The notes under the pieces were generated by a model. The model worked only from the letters and a program-made list of their open reading frames with translations. It had not been told where the DNA came from and made no database searches. From assembly GCF_004363215.1 (NCBI RefSeq), contig NZ_SNYS01000010.1:144253-208252 (forward strand): a stretch of DNA of 64,000 bases, written 5' to 3'. This document shows, piece by piece, positions 33,256 through 41,549 of this stretch. The position numbers and the translations under genes were made by a program. How positions within the stretch are numbered: the stretch's first letter is position 1; each line of letters starts with the position of its first letter. This DNA is from Methanimicrococcus blatticola. Its GTDB lineage: Archaea; Halobacteriota; Methanosarcinia; Methanosarcinales; Methanosarcinaceae.

Positions 33256-33477
33256 ATGGCAAACTCAATACTTGCGGTTATTTTATCGTTTTTCATACCC
33301 GGGCTCGGTCAGTTTTATTGCGGCAGTTTTTTAAGAGGACTGATGGTTTTTATTGCAACAATCATTGTCAGCGTTATATCTGTCGCTTTAAGTGTATTCA
33401 TTATTCCCCTTTTGTTCCCGCTTCTGTTTTGGCTGTGGAATATGTATGACGCTTACACATTAGCTCAAAAAACCTAA
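33256..33477 (+). CDS. small TM2-like membrane protein, 73 aa
   Basis: Two hydrophobic helices separated by a short turn. The N-terminal motif IPGLGQFYCGSFLRGL resembles TM2-domain proteins (PGxGxFYxG). The chain ends FWLWNMYDAYTLAQKT. It is a clear paralog of the next gene (33608), which shares IPGMGQFYSGHFLRSL and FWLWNIYDAYQL. Function unknown. Confidence 0.8.
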   Translation: MANSILAVILSFFIPGLGQFYCGSFLRGLMVFIATIIVSVISVALSVFIIPLLFPLLFWLWNMYDAYTLAQKT

Positions 33478-33607
33478 ACAATGAAAAATTAAAGAAATTT
33501 AAAATAATTTCTTTAAATCTTTTTTATTCTCGTTTTTCTTTTTATATTTTCATCTGCAGCTGCCATTTTCCGAAACATACATAAACTATAACGATTAATT
33601 ATTAATT

Positions 33608-33904
33608 ATGGCAAACCAAGTCATTGCTGTTGTCCTTTCTTCAATTATTCCGGGAATGGGGCAATTCTACTCAGGGCATTTCTTGCGCAGTTTGCTTATA
33701 TTTGCTGTAATCACAGTGTTGGTAGCTATTGGTTGGGTTTTGTATGTTCCGTTTGTGATGCCGCTTTTCTTCATCGTGGCGGCGTTTTTGTTCTGGTTGT
33801 GGAACATTTATGACGCTTATCAATTGAATGATAACACAAGTACAAGAAAATCCGGTACAAGATCTGCTTCAAGGTCGGTCATCGACCGCCGCTCAAACAA
33901 CTGA
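33608..33904 (+). CDS. small TM2-like membrane protein, paralog, 98 aa
   Basis: Second of a tandem pair. The two-helix core is shared with the 73-aa protein. It adds a charged, Ser/Arg-rich C-terminal tail (NDNTSTRKSGTRSASRSVID) absent from the first copy. The 130-base gap to the first copy is T-rich. A bidirectional hairpin separates it from the convergent recJ-like gene. Confidence 0.8.
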   Translation: MANQVIAVVLSSIIPGMGQFYSGHFLRSLLIFAVITVLVAIGWVLYVPFVMPLFFIVAAFLFWLWNIYDAYQLNDNTSTRKSGTRSASRSVIDRRSNN

Positions 33905-33907
33905 TGC

Positions 33908-33923
33908 GCTGCTTGACAGCAGC
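33908..33923. terminator. hairpin terminator between convergent genes
   Basis: GCTGC - ttgaca - GCAGC followed by tgttttttcatttttt on the plus strand. The recJ-like stop is at 33931, so it mainly serves the plus-strand gene. Confidence 0.75.
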
Positions 33924-33930
33924 TGTTTTT

Positions 33931-35370
33931 TCATTTTTTAGCGGTCAGTTGCGCGCCGATATACTTATCTAACAATTCTATGAATTCTGTCGCTCTTTCG
34001 GGAGGGACCGTTCCGCCGGCAGCAATATCATGCCCGCCGCCCGCGCCGCCAACCATTTCCGTGACATCGCTCATTGCTCGGGACAAATTCAATCCGCGGC
34101 GAATCAACTCCTGCGTGCCGCGCGAGGATATTTTAATGCCGTCTTCTGAGTCGGCCATGCCGATAATCGGTTTTTTGCGGTCAACGCCGTCGAGTGACGT
34201 TGCCATACCGGCAATAATCCCGACAATGGTTTCTTTGATTTCTTCGCCCGAATAGAAATATTGAATATATTCCAGCTGCGTCACACCGTTTTCCTTAACA
34301 AAATTCAAACCGTTGACCAGATTTTTCCGGTGTTCCGAAAGCAGTGTTCGGGCTTCTGCGAGTGCTTCTTCCCGATCTCCCATACAGACGCGAACCCCAA
34401 TGTCCGCTTTATCATATCGTCCCGTCGCGTTTAAAAGCGTTGAAAATTCAGATGCGTCTCTCATTTCCGTTCCTTCTTTTTCCGTGAGCAGCGTGTAGCA
34501 TTCGCGAATCAGCTCTTCAACACGATGTGTCGGGAAGCCGCGGTCCTGACAGAATTTCATGAGCGCGGAAATCACTTTTGTCCGTTCTTCTCGGGACAGC
34601 TCAATCCACAGCTTTGCGCCGTCACGCTGGTCATAGCCGACGCCTGCGTTTTGAAGAAAACGAATGCATGCTTCTTCTTCGCCTGTCAATCCCGGCAGAT
34701 ACGGCTCGGAGGAATATTGAAGCATTTTATAAATCGGGCGGGTCTGTTTCCCGAAAAGAGATAAATCCGGCGCATTCATTAAAACGCCTGCGTCAACGCC
34801 TTGTTCCAATATTTCTTTATTCAGCGTGACCAATTTTCCGTATTTGCGGTTTTGCATATCGCCGATGGCGCCGACAACCGCCAAGCCGGCCAAATCTTTA
34901 TTGTCGCCGAGCGCGTTTGCCAAAATATAAGATACGCCCGACCCGCTGATTTCAAAACCGCCGTTTCCGCCGAACAAATGCGGATTTATGTGATACGGAA
35001 ATGTTTCGGAATCGGTTGCGATATTTTCCGGGCGACCGCTCGGTTGATGATGATCAGCAATGACGACATTCATTTGATTGTCAACAATAAAATCCGGCAT
35101 CGCGCTTCCGAGGTCGGTAAAAACGATCAGTTCATGCTTTTCTTCTAAAAGGCGTTCCATAATCCTTTCATCGAGTTTTTTGACATATTCCGCTGTATAG
35201 TTAATTCCTGCGCGTTCAAATGCGAGAGACATGATTGCAGCCGATGTAATGCCGTCAGCGTCAATATGAGAAACAAGATGAACAGTATTTGCCGTTTTTA
35301 AATGCGCCGCGCATAACTCTGCCCGTTCGCTTAATTTTTTAAAAGTGTCAGTTGACGATTTTTCATTCAT
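33931..35370 (-). CDS. RecJ-like DHH-family phosphoesterase/exonuclease, 479 aa
   Basis: Archaeal RecJ/GAN-type single-strand nuclease; in Thermococcales the homologue binds the GINS-CMG replisome. Motif I VSHIDADGITS (about residue 35) and motif III VIADHHQPSG are present. The DHHA1 domain ends with GGAGGGHDIAAGGTVP, and TDLGSAMPD supplies another Asp. The length matches archaeal RecJ-like proteins. The gene is convergent with the tandem membrane protein genes and unlinked to hisF. Confidence 0.92.
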   Translation of the reverse strand: MNEKSSTDTFKKLSERAELCAAHLKTANTVHLVSHIDADGITSAAIMSLAFERAGINYTAEYVKKLDERIMERLLEEKHELIVFTDLGSAMPDFIVDNQMNVVIADHHQPSGRPENIATDSETFPYHINPHLFGGNGGFEISGSGVSYILANALGDNKDLAGLAVVGAIGDMQNRKYGKLVTLNKEILEQGVDAGVLMNAPDLSLFGKQTRPIYKMLQYSSEPYLPGLTGEEEACIRFLQNAGVGYDQRDGAKLWIELSREERTKVISALMKFCQDRGFPTHRVEELIRECYTLLTEKEGTEMRDASEFSTLLNATGRYDKADIGVRVCMGDREEALAEARTLLSEHRKNLVNGLNFVKENGVTQLEYIQYFYSGEEIKETIVGIIAGMATSLDGVDRKKPIIGMADSEDGIKISSRGTQELIRRGLNLSRAMSDVTEMVGGAGGGHDIAAGGTVPPERATEFIELLDKYIGAQLTAKK

Positions 35371-35483
35371 ATGTCTTTGACATATGATTTTCTGCTTTAA
35401 AAAGATGATTAAAAAACGAATTTCGTAAAACAGATAAAGAATCTCATCTCATGAAAGATGATTTTGTATGAAAAATAAAACCT

Positions 35484-35508
35484 AATCGGCAGCGTTTAAC
35501 TGCCGATT
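35484..35508 (-). terminator. hairpin terminator after hisF
   Basis: AATCGGCAG and CTGCCGATT form a perfect 9-bp stem. On the minus strand it is followed by aggttttattttt, 25 bases past the hisF stop. Confidence 0.85.
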
Positions 35509-35532
35509 TGAATCAAAGTAAAAAGAGTGAAT

Positions 35533-36351
35533 TTAAGATTTAACCGGAATTCCTCTCTTGCGGAATTCTTCTTTGACGTCGCCGACGGTATAAACATCAA
35601 AGTGGAAAACGCTGGCTGCCAACACAGCGTCAGCATCGCCTTCAAGGACACCCTCGACCATGTGCTCAATTGTTCCGACGCCGCCTGATGCGATGACGGG
35701 GATTGAAACGGCTTCGGCAACAGCGCGTGTGATCGGGAGGTCATATCCGTCTTTTGTTCCGTCGCGGTCTTTGCTGGTCAAAAGGATTTCGTATGCGCCG
35801 AGCGCTTCGATTTGTTTTGCCCATTCAACGGTGTCCATTCCGGTGCCTTCGTTGCCGCCCATAATGACGACTTCGTACCAGAATTTTTGTCCGTTTTCTT
35901 CAAAAATATTCACGCCTTCGACACTGATGTCCGGATTTCTTTTACAGTCAACAGCGATAACAATTCTGTCGGCGCCGAATTCTTCAATTGCTTTTGAAAT
36001 AAATTCTGGATTTTTGACACCGGCTGTGTTGATTGACACTTTTGTCGCGCCTGCGTCTAAATTCTTTTGAGCGATTTCAAGGGTTGAAATGCCGCCGCCG
36101 ATTGTGAACGGAATCGTGATGGCCGCTGCCGCTCTTTTGATCACATCTAAAATCGTTTCTCTGCCTTGAACAGAGGCTGTAATATCTAAAAAGACAATTT
36201 CGTCCGCGCCTTGCGCTTCGTATTTCTTTGCAAATTCGACCGGATCTCCGGCATCGACAAGTTCTTCAAACTCAATGCCTTTGACAACTCTGCCGCCTTT
36301 CTCATCCAGAAGAAGATCAAGACAGGGGATAATTCGCTTTTCTCTTGACAT
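35533..36351 (-). CDS. hisF: imidazole glycerol phosphate synthase cyclase subunit HisF, 272 aa
   Basis: Closes the imidazole ring with ammonia from HisH. A (beta/alpha)8 barrel beginning RIIPCLDLLLDEKGGRVVKG with the first catalytic Asp; the second half has VIAVDCKRNPD and SKDRDGTKDGYDLP, then IPVIASGGVG. HisH is not in the window. A 288-base gap separates hisF from hisB on the same strand, so it may be a separate unit. Confidence 0.96.
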   Translation of the reverse strand: MSREKRIIPCLDLLLDEKGGRVVKGIEFEELVDAGDPVEFAKKYEAQGADEIVFLDITASVQGRETILDVIKRAAAAITIPFTIGGGISTLEIAQKNLDAGATKVSINTAGVKNPEFISKAIEEFGADRIVIAVDCKRNPDISVEGVNIFEENGQKFWYEVVIMGGNEGTGMDTVEWAKQIEALGAYEILLTSKDRDGTKDGYDLPITRAVAEAVSIPVIASGGVGTIEHMVEGVLEGDADAVLAASVFHFDVYTVGDVKEEFRKRGIPVKS

Positions 36352-36639
36352 AATTTAAACTGATTTGAAGTAGAATATAAATCTTTTTGATGAAAAATAT
36401 CACGCTAAATCATGATATAACTCCCAATCATAATAATTTAGATTCCTCATTACGATTTTAAAAAACAAGGTGTGTTCGAAGTCATGATAATTAAAAATGA
36501 ATAATTCTGATGAATTATTATGATTATGGCTCATTTTTTGTAAAATGAACAAACAAAATTAAAAAGAAAATGAAAAACAACATAAAATACAAAATAAAAA
36601 AAGAAATCCGTTCCATCAAAACGATAAAATTAAAAGAAA
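36352..36639. other. gap between hisF and hisB
   Basis: AT-rich with no gene. Repeated aattattatgattatg / gatgaattattatgattatgg-like motifs (36420-36535) could be regulatory for hisF; the arms are short. Confidence 0.4.
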
Positions 36640-37224
36640 TTAAAGCACGCCTTTTGTGCTCTTAATTTCCTGTCCTTCAATAACGGCTGCTCTTTTCATG
36701 GCGTACGCGAACGCCTTAAACAACGCTTCTGTTTTGTGGTGGTCGTTGTCGCCTTCCGCTTTCATGTTCATATTGATGCCGGCGGCGGAGACAAACGATT
36801 CAAAGAAGTGTTTCGTCATCTGGGTGCTGTATGTGCCGATGACGGGGGAATAAAAGTCCGCGTTCATCACCAAAAAGCTGCGGCCGCTGATATCAACGGC
36901 AACTTCCGCGAGTGCTTCGTCCATCGGAATGCGCGCTTCACCAAATCGGGCGATGCCGCGTTTGTCACCGAGCGCGTCTGCCATCGCTTGTCCGAGAACA
37001 ATTCCGGTGTCTTCCACAACGTGGTGGCCGTCTACATGCAGGTCGCCGACAGCTTTAACAGTCAAATCAAAGCCGGAGTGGCGCGAAAACGCGTCAAGCA
37101 TGTGGTCAAAAAAGCCGATGCCCGTGTCGATTGCGGACTTGCCGCTGCCGTCTAAATTGATTTCAATCGTAATATCCGTTTCTTTGGTTTTTCTGGAAAC
37201 AGAAGCTTTTCTGGATTGTGACAT
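36640..37224 (-). CDS. hisB: imidazoleglycerol-phosphate dehydratase HisB, 194 aa
   Basis: Mn-dependent dehydration in histidine synthesis. The His-rich metal sites are [37 protein letters not shown] and [18 protein letters not shown], all intact. Monofunctional archaeal length. It is 86 bases downstream of hisA. Confidence 0.96.
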   Translation of the reverse strand: MSQSRKASVSRKTKETDITIEINLDGSGKSAIDTGIGFFDHMLDAFSRHSGFDLTVKAVGDLHVDGHHVVEDTGIVLGQAMADALGDKRGIARFGEARIPMDEALAEVAVDISGRSFLVMNADFYSPVIGTYSTQMTKHFFESFVSAAGINMNMKAEGDNDHHKTEALFKAFAYAMKRAAVIEGQEIKSTKGVL

Positions 37225-37310
37225 CGTTCTTCTTCCTGATTATTTTAAACTTATAATTCGTATACAATGTACAAATTGCCGTTTCTATTATTTATTATTT
37301 TATTTTTCAT

Positions 37311-38045
37311 TTATTTTTTCAAAACCGCAATTGCTTCTTCCAATGTGAATTTATCCGTATAAAGCGCGCTGCCGACAACCGCGCCGTATGCGCCGGCATC
37401 CCGCAATTTCAGCAAATCATCCGTTGCCGTCACGCCGCCTGACGCAATCACCGGAATATTCACGGAATCAATCAAATCTTTGGTCGGTTTGATATCGACT
37501 CCTTTGAGCAATCCTTCCGTGTCGATATTTGTAAACAGGATGTAGCCCGCGCCCAAATCTTCAAACTGCTTGGCGACATCGGTCGGACCTTTGTCGGAGA
37601 GTTTCGTCCAGCCCTCAAGTGCGATTTTTCCGTTTTTAGCGTCCAACCCGACAATCACGGCTTGTTTTCCGAAACTTTCAGATAAATCTTTTACAATTTG
37701 CGGATTTTTCATCGCGGCTGTCGTCAAAATGACGCGGTCGGCACCGGCGGAAAGCAGCGTTTCGGCATCTTCATAGGATCGAATGCCGCCGCCGATTTGA
37801 ATCTCAATGCCGAGCGGTTTTGCGCGTTCAATGATGTTTTCAATGATTGCGCCGTTTTTGCGTTTACCTTCAAAAGCGCCGTCCAAATCAATTAAGTGAA
37901 GCGTTTTCGCGCCGCGGGCAACCCAGTTAAGTGCTGTTGCGGCAGGGTCGTCCAAAGAAACCATTTCGCTGCCGGGAATTCCCTGAACAAGCTGAACGCA
38001 TTTGCCGCCTTTCATATCAACAGCCGGAATAATCTGAAATGACAT
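37311..38045 (-). CDS. hisA: phosphoribosylformimino-AICAR phosphate isomerase HisA, 244 aa
   Basis: A (beta/alpha)8 barrel isomerase. IIPAVDMKGGKCVQLVQG carries the first catalytic Asp, GGGIRSYEDAETLLSAGA the phosphate site, FTNIDTEGLLKG the second Asp, and IPVIASGGVT the second phosphate site. It follows hisG by 35 bases in one transcription unit. Confidence 0.96.
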   Translation of the reverse strand: MSFQIIPAVDMKGGKCVQLVQGIPGSEMVSLDDPAATALNWVARGAKTLHLIDLDGAFEGKRKNGAIIENIIERAKPLGIEIQIGGGIRSYEDAETLLSAGADRVILTTAAMKNPQIVKDLSESFGKQAVIVGLDAKNGKIALEGWTKLSDKGPTDVAKQFEDLGAGYILFTNIDTEGLLKGVDIKPTKDLIDSVNIPVIASGGVTATDDLLKLRDAGAYGAVVGSALYTDKFTLEEAIAVLKK

Positions 38046-38080
38046 ATTTACACTCTTTCATTCACAAAATCATTTTCCGC

Positions 38081-38944
38081 TCACGGAATCAATCGTTCAA
38101 CCGGCAAAACCAAAATGTCTCTTGCACCGAGAATTTTCAACTTTCGGACAATTGCAAAAATCGTATCGGCATCAACAACTGCATGAACGGCAAACATCGG
38201 CTCAGCACCCTGAACTTCCATGACCGTCGGTCCGTTCATTCCGGGAATGACTTTTTCGACATCTTTTAACGAAGCGGCCGGGACATTCATCATAATGTAT
38301 CTTTTGGTTTTGGCCAAAAGAACGCTTTCCAATGCCATTTCAACATCTTTGATTTTTTCCTGGGCGGCCAAACTTTTTTTGTTGGCGATTAAGAAAACCT
38401 TCGAATCAAAAACAACATCAATCGCTTTGAGTTTGTTAATCATCATAGTTGTTCCGGAACTCGTGATATCAACAATCGCTTCGGCAACACCGATGTGCGG
38501 TGTCATTTCGCAGGCGCCGCTGACTTGAATCACTTCAACATCTTTGATTTTATTGAATTCGAAATACTGTTTTGTAATTTCCGGAAATTCTGTTGCGACG
38601 CGTTTTCCGCTGAGCTCTTCCGGTTTTTGGATCTCGGAAGTTTCGGGAATCGCCAAAATCAAACGTGAACTACCGTATTTGAGGTCAATGAGGCATTCGA
38701 CATCCGCTTTTCTTTCCGTTACCAAATCCAGGCCGGTAATTCCTATGTCTGCCGTTCCTTCTTCCACATAAAGCGGGATGTCGGCGGCACGCGCAAAAAT
38801 AAACGTAATTTCCGGATCGGTTGTTTTGGAGATGAGTTGGCGGCTTTCGTGTCCGCCGCCGTAAACGGGCAAACCGGCATCCTTAAACAATGCCAATGTC
38901 GGCTCGTGGAGACGGCCTTTATTCGGAATTGCAATTCGAATCAT
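38081..38944 (-). CDS. hisG: ATP phosphoribosyltransferase, long form, 287 aa
   Basis: First committed step of histidine synthesis. MIRIAIPNKGRLHEPTLALF, DIGITGLDLVTE and the PRPP-binding DITSSGTTM are present. About 75 C-terminal residues (MMNVPAASLKDVEKVIPGMNGP) form the regulatory domain, so it is the HisZ-independent, histidine-inhibited long form. It heads the order hisG-hisA-hisB-(gap)-hisF. Confidence 0.96.
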   Translation of the reverse strand: MIRIAIPNKGRLHEPTLALFKDAGLPVYGGGHESRQLISKTTDPEITFIFARAADIPLYVEEGTADIGITGLDLVTERKADVECLIDLKYGSSRLILAIPETSEIQKPEELSGKRVATEFPEITKQYFEFNKIKDVEVIQVSGACEMTPHIGVAEAIVDITSSGTTMMINKLKAIDVVFDSKVFLIANKKSLAAQEKIKDVEMALESVLLAKTKRYIMMNVPAASLKDVEKVIPGMNGPTVMEVQGAEPMFAVHAVVDADTIFAIVRKLKILGARDILVLPVERLIP

Positions 38945-39066
38945 TTTATTTTCCTTATTATTTGATTAAATTTTATTCATTTTTAAGTTAATTTTTAAGT
39001 TAATATAGCCGTATTGAACACATTGTGTTTATAAAAACTTTGTTTACAATCATCTGTCCGATAATT

Positions 39067-39180
39067 TTCGATTTTATTGGGTTGAATTGATTTGTTTGAG
39101 TTGATTTGTTTAAGGTAATTGTTTGAATTGATTTGTTTAATTTGTTTAAATTGTTTAAATTGATTTTTTAATTGTTTTTT
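39067..39180. repeat. low-complexity T-rich repeat upstream of the SAM synthetase gene
   Basis: Irregular units of ttgaattgatttgttta. The opposite strand encodes a Lys/Gln/Asn/Ile repeat peptide, judged spurious. It fills much of the 38945-39512 gap. Confidence 0.7.
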
Positions 39181-39270
39181 GAATCGTTTTTTAGATTTTA
39201 TTTTGAGTTTGATTTTTGTTTCTTTTGAATTTTTGTCAAATTCGTTTGTTTTCATTTCAAATAATTTTGT

Positions 39271-39485
39271 TTAAAAACGGCTGATTATTACCGAATCTCA
39301 TGAGCTTCTATTACTGTCAGTTATATCGCGGTGTAACAATTATATACTACTTTCACGTAAGTTTCATTCCTTATTTTACAATCTATCCTATCTAAAAACG
39401 TCTGATTTTTGGGAAAATAGAAGCAAAAGCAGACTTTATCTAAAAACGATTGAGGCTTAAATTAATTAAAAAACGGTTTAGGCTT
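39271..39485 (+). promoter_or_regulatory. four copies of a TAAAAACG motif before the SAM synthetase gene
   Basis: ttaaaaacggctgatt (39271), tctaaaaacgtctgatt (39391), tctaaaaacgattgagg (39439) and ttaaaaaacggtttagg (39466). The last two continue into gctta, giving a 17-19 bp direct repeat. A TATA-like caattatatactac lies between the first and second copies (39338-39351). Confidence 0.45.
39338..39351 (+). promoter_or_regulatory. TATA box for the SAM synthetase gene
   Basis: caattatatactac, about 165 bases before the ATG, implying a leader of about 135 bases that contains three of the four TAAAAACG motifs. Confidence 0.5.
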
Positions 39486-39512
39486 ACAACAATAAAAAAG
39501 GAAACAGTTTAC

Positions 39513-40721
39513 ATGAGTCAAAGAAATATTTGCGTTGAACAATATCTGGAAACGCCTATTGAAAAGCAGCAGATCGAGCTGGTCGAGCGTAAAGGCATCG
39601 GTCATCCGGACAGTATCGCCGACGGACTTGCCGAGGCTGTCAGCCGCGCTTTCTGCAAAGAATACATTGACAAATGCGGTGTTATTCTTCACCACAACAC
39701 CGATGAAACACAAATCGCAGCCGGTCATTCTATCCCGAAATTCGGCGGCGGTCAGGTTGTTCATCCGATTTATATTTTACTCGTCGGCCGCGCCACAAAA
39801 TCATTCGGCGATGTCGATATCGCAACCGATACACTCGGTTTAAAAACCGCCCGCAATTATCTGAAGAACACAATTCCGAATCTGGACCTGGATTCCGATG
39901 TCATTTTGGATTGTAAATTCGGCCGCGGCTCTTCCGATCTCTCCGATGTTTTCGGCCGCGAAGGATATGTTCCGATGGCAAACGATACATCTTTTGGTGT
40001 CGGTCACGCGCCGTTTTCAGAACTCGAAACCATTGTTTACAATACTGAGCGTTCTTTGATTGAAGATCTGAAAAAGAAGAAAGGACTCAAAGCCATCGGC
40101 GAAGACATTAAAGTGATGGGTCTTCGCAGCGGTGAGGATATCTCGCTTACAATTTGCTGCGGTATGGTTGACAAATACGTCGATGACATCGGTGCTTATC
40201 TCAGCTATAAAGAACAATTGGAAGACTATGTCAAAGATTTGGTGACAAAGCACACCACACGAAACGTTAATGTTTTTATCAACACGGCCGACCAAATTGA
40301 AAAAGAATCCGTTTTCTTAACCGTCACCGGCACATCTGCTGAAATGGGCGACGACGGATCTGTCGGCCGCGGCAACCGCTGCAACGGCTTGATTACGCCG
40401 AACCGTCCGATGAGCATGGAAGCGACAAGCGGCAAAAACCCGATCAATCACATCGGAAAAATCTATAACTTGATGTCAACGCAAATCGCAAGACAAATCG
40501 CAACCGAACTTGACGGCATTGATGATGTTTACGTTAAACTGTTGTCTCAAATCGGTCATCCGATTGACAAACCGCTCGTCGCAAGCGTTCAAATCAGCGT
40601 CAAAGACGGCGTTAAATTCGATTCCATGAGAAAAGAAGCGGAAGGCATCACAGACGAATGGCTTTCCAACACAAAGAAAATTACCGAAATGGTTTCAAAA
40701 GGCGAATTAGATACTTTCTAA
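39513..40721 (+). CDS. S-adenosylmethionine synthetase, archaeal type, 402 aa
   Basis: Makes SAM from ATP and methionine. The archaeal family diverges from bacterial Met[83 protein letters not shown] and [11 protein letters not shown] are family marks. ATG 39513 is chosen by homology; the frame is open upstream to 39450 through a repeat, without a ribosome site. The stop is followed by a long T-rich tract suited to termination. Confidence 0.95.
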   Translation: MSQRNICVEQYLETPIEKQQIELVERKGIGHPDSIADGLAEAVSRAFCKEYIDKCGVILHHNTDETQIAAGHSIPKFGGGQVVHPIYILLVGRATKSFGDVDIATDTLGLKTARNYLKNTIPNLDLDSDVILDCKFGRGSSDLSDVFGREGYVPMANDTSFGVGHAPFSELETIVYNTERSLIEDLKKKKGLKAIGEDIKVMGLRSGEDISLTICCGMVDKYVDDIGAYLSYKEQLEDYVKDLVTKHTTRNVNVFINTADQIEKESVFLTVTGTSAEMGDDGSVGRGNRCNGLITPNRPMSMEATSGKNPINHIGKIYNLMSTQIARQIATELDGIDDVYVKLLSQIGHPIDKPLVASVQISVKDGVKFDSMRKEAEGITDEWLSNTKKITEMVSKGELDTF

Positions 40722-40866
40722 ACGTCTTTCTTTTCTTTTTCTTTTTCTTTTTTGTTTTCTTTTTTCATTTTTATTTGAATTCGTATAATTTATTGTCAAA
40801 TAATTTAATTTCCTATAAATACTTCCGATTCAATTAGTTTTATTGAAATTCCGAAGGTGATTTACA

Positions 40867-41292
40867 ATGGTTACAGAAACATCCGAATCGTATCCGCTTC
40901 TATCCGATTCCGCCATGATTGATGAAATCAGCCGTACATTTCTCGAGACCGGTCAATCAAATACGGCGGTCTATCACTTGACGGAATTTATTGACTCTGT
41001 CTCCTCCCTGACATTACGTCATCCTCTTAAACTGAATCTCAAATTTGAAAACGGGTTATATCTCGTTGAAAATTCTACTTTCAACATTTTTTCTTTTTCA
41101 GATAATTTGAAAACAGCAATTCAAGATATTGAACGGCACTTGTTCTTCTTGTGGGAAGAATATGTTTTAGATGATGAAAGAAATCTGGCGCCTGAAAGCA
41201 TTCAGCTTAAGAATATTTTAAAAGAATATTTGGAGGAGATTGAATGCTCTCAAAAACATATAAAACAAGGGAAATCGAATCGGCTCTCTTAA
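40867..41292 (+). CDS. probable HicB-like antitoxin of a HicA-type toxin, 141 aa
   Basis: It directly precedes and overlaps (49 bp) a HicA-like toxin gene. The middle (LNLKFENGLYLVENSTFNIFSFSDNLKTAIQDIERHLFFL) has the partial RNase-H-like beta-beta-beta-alpha pattern of HicB-type antitoxins. The ends are acidic and helical. The family assignment rests on gene position and fold pattern, not a clear motif. AAGGTGA precedes the ATG. Confidence 0.65.
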   Translation: MVTETSESYPLLSDSAMIDEISRTFLETGQSNTAVYHLTEFIDSVSSLTLRHPLKLNLKFENGLYLVENSTFNIFSFSDNLKTAIQDIERHLFFLWEEYVLDDERNLAPESIQLKNILKEYLEEIECSQKHIKQGKSNRLS

Positions 41293-41528
41293 AAAAAGGA
41301 TTTAAAGCTTACAAAAAAACGCATCATAAATACTATATTTGGCAAAACAAAGACCGGAAATCAATTGCTCAAACTTTTATCAGCCACGGAATTACGGAAT
41401 ATTCCGGTCCGGTTTTATTTTCTATGATTAAACAGCTGCAGCTGGAAAATGATCAATTCGACGGTTTAATTAAATGTCATTTTACAAAAGAACAGCTTGA
41501 AGAATTCTATATTCAAAAAATTTCATAA
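41244..41528 (+). CDS. HicA-like mRNA interferase toxin, 94 aa
   Basis: A small basic double-stranded-RNA-binding-fold protein. SKTYKTREIESALLKKGFKA, KKTHHKYYIW with the candidate catalytic His, TFISHGITEYSGPVLFSMIKQLQL and a C-terminal helix match HicA/YcfA-like toxins. GGAGGAG is six bases before the ATG. The overlap with the preceding gene is typical of toxin-antitoxin operons, though the order antitoxin-toxin is the reverse of classical hicAB. Confidence 0.75.
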   Translation: MLSKTYKTREIESALLKKGFKAYKKTHHKYYIWQNKDRKSIAQTFISHGITEYSGPVLFSMIKQLQLENDQFDGLIKCHFTKEQLEEFYIQKIS

Positions 41529-41549
41529 AATGATTCTTTTAAATCATTT
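41528..41549. terminator. bidirectional hairpin between the toxin gene and glmM
   Basis: AAATGATT and AATCATTT form an 8-bp stem lying over both convergent stop regions. T-runs are weak. Confidence 0.5.

Noticed and set aside
38995..39255. Minus-strand 86-codon Lys/Gln/Asn-rich frame
   Set aside because: It is the translation of a low-complexity tandem repeat.
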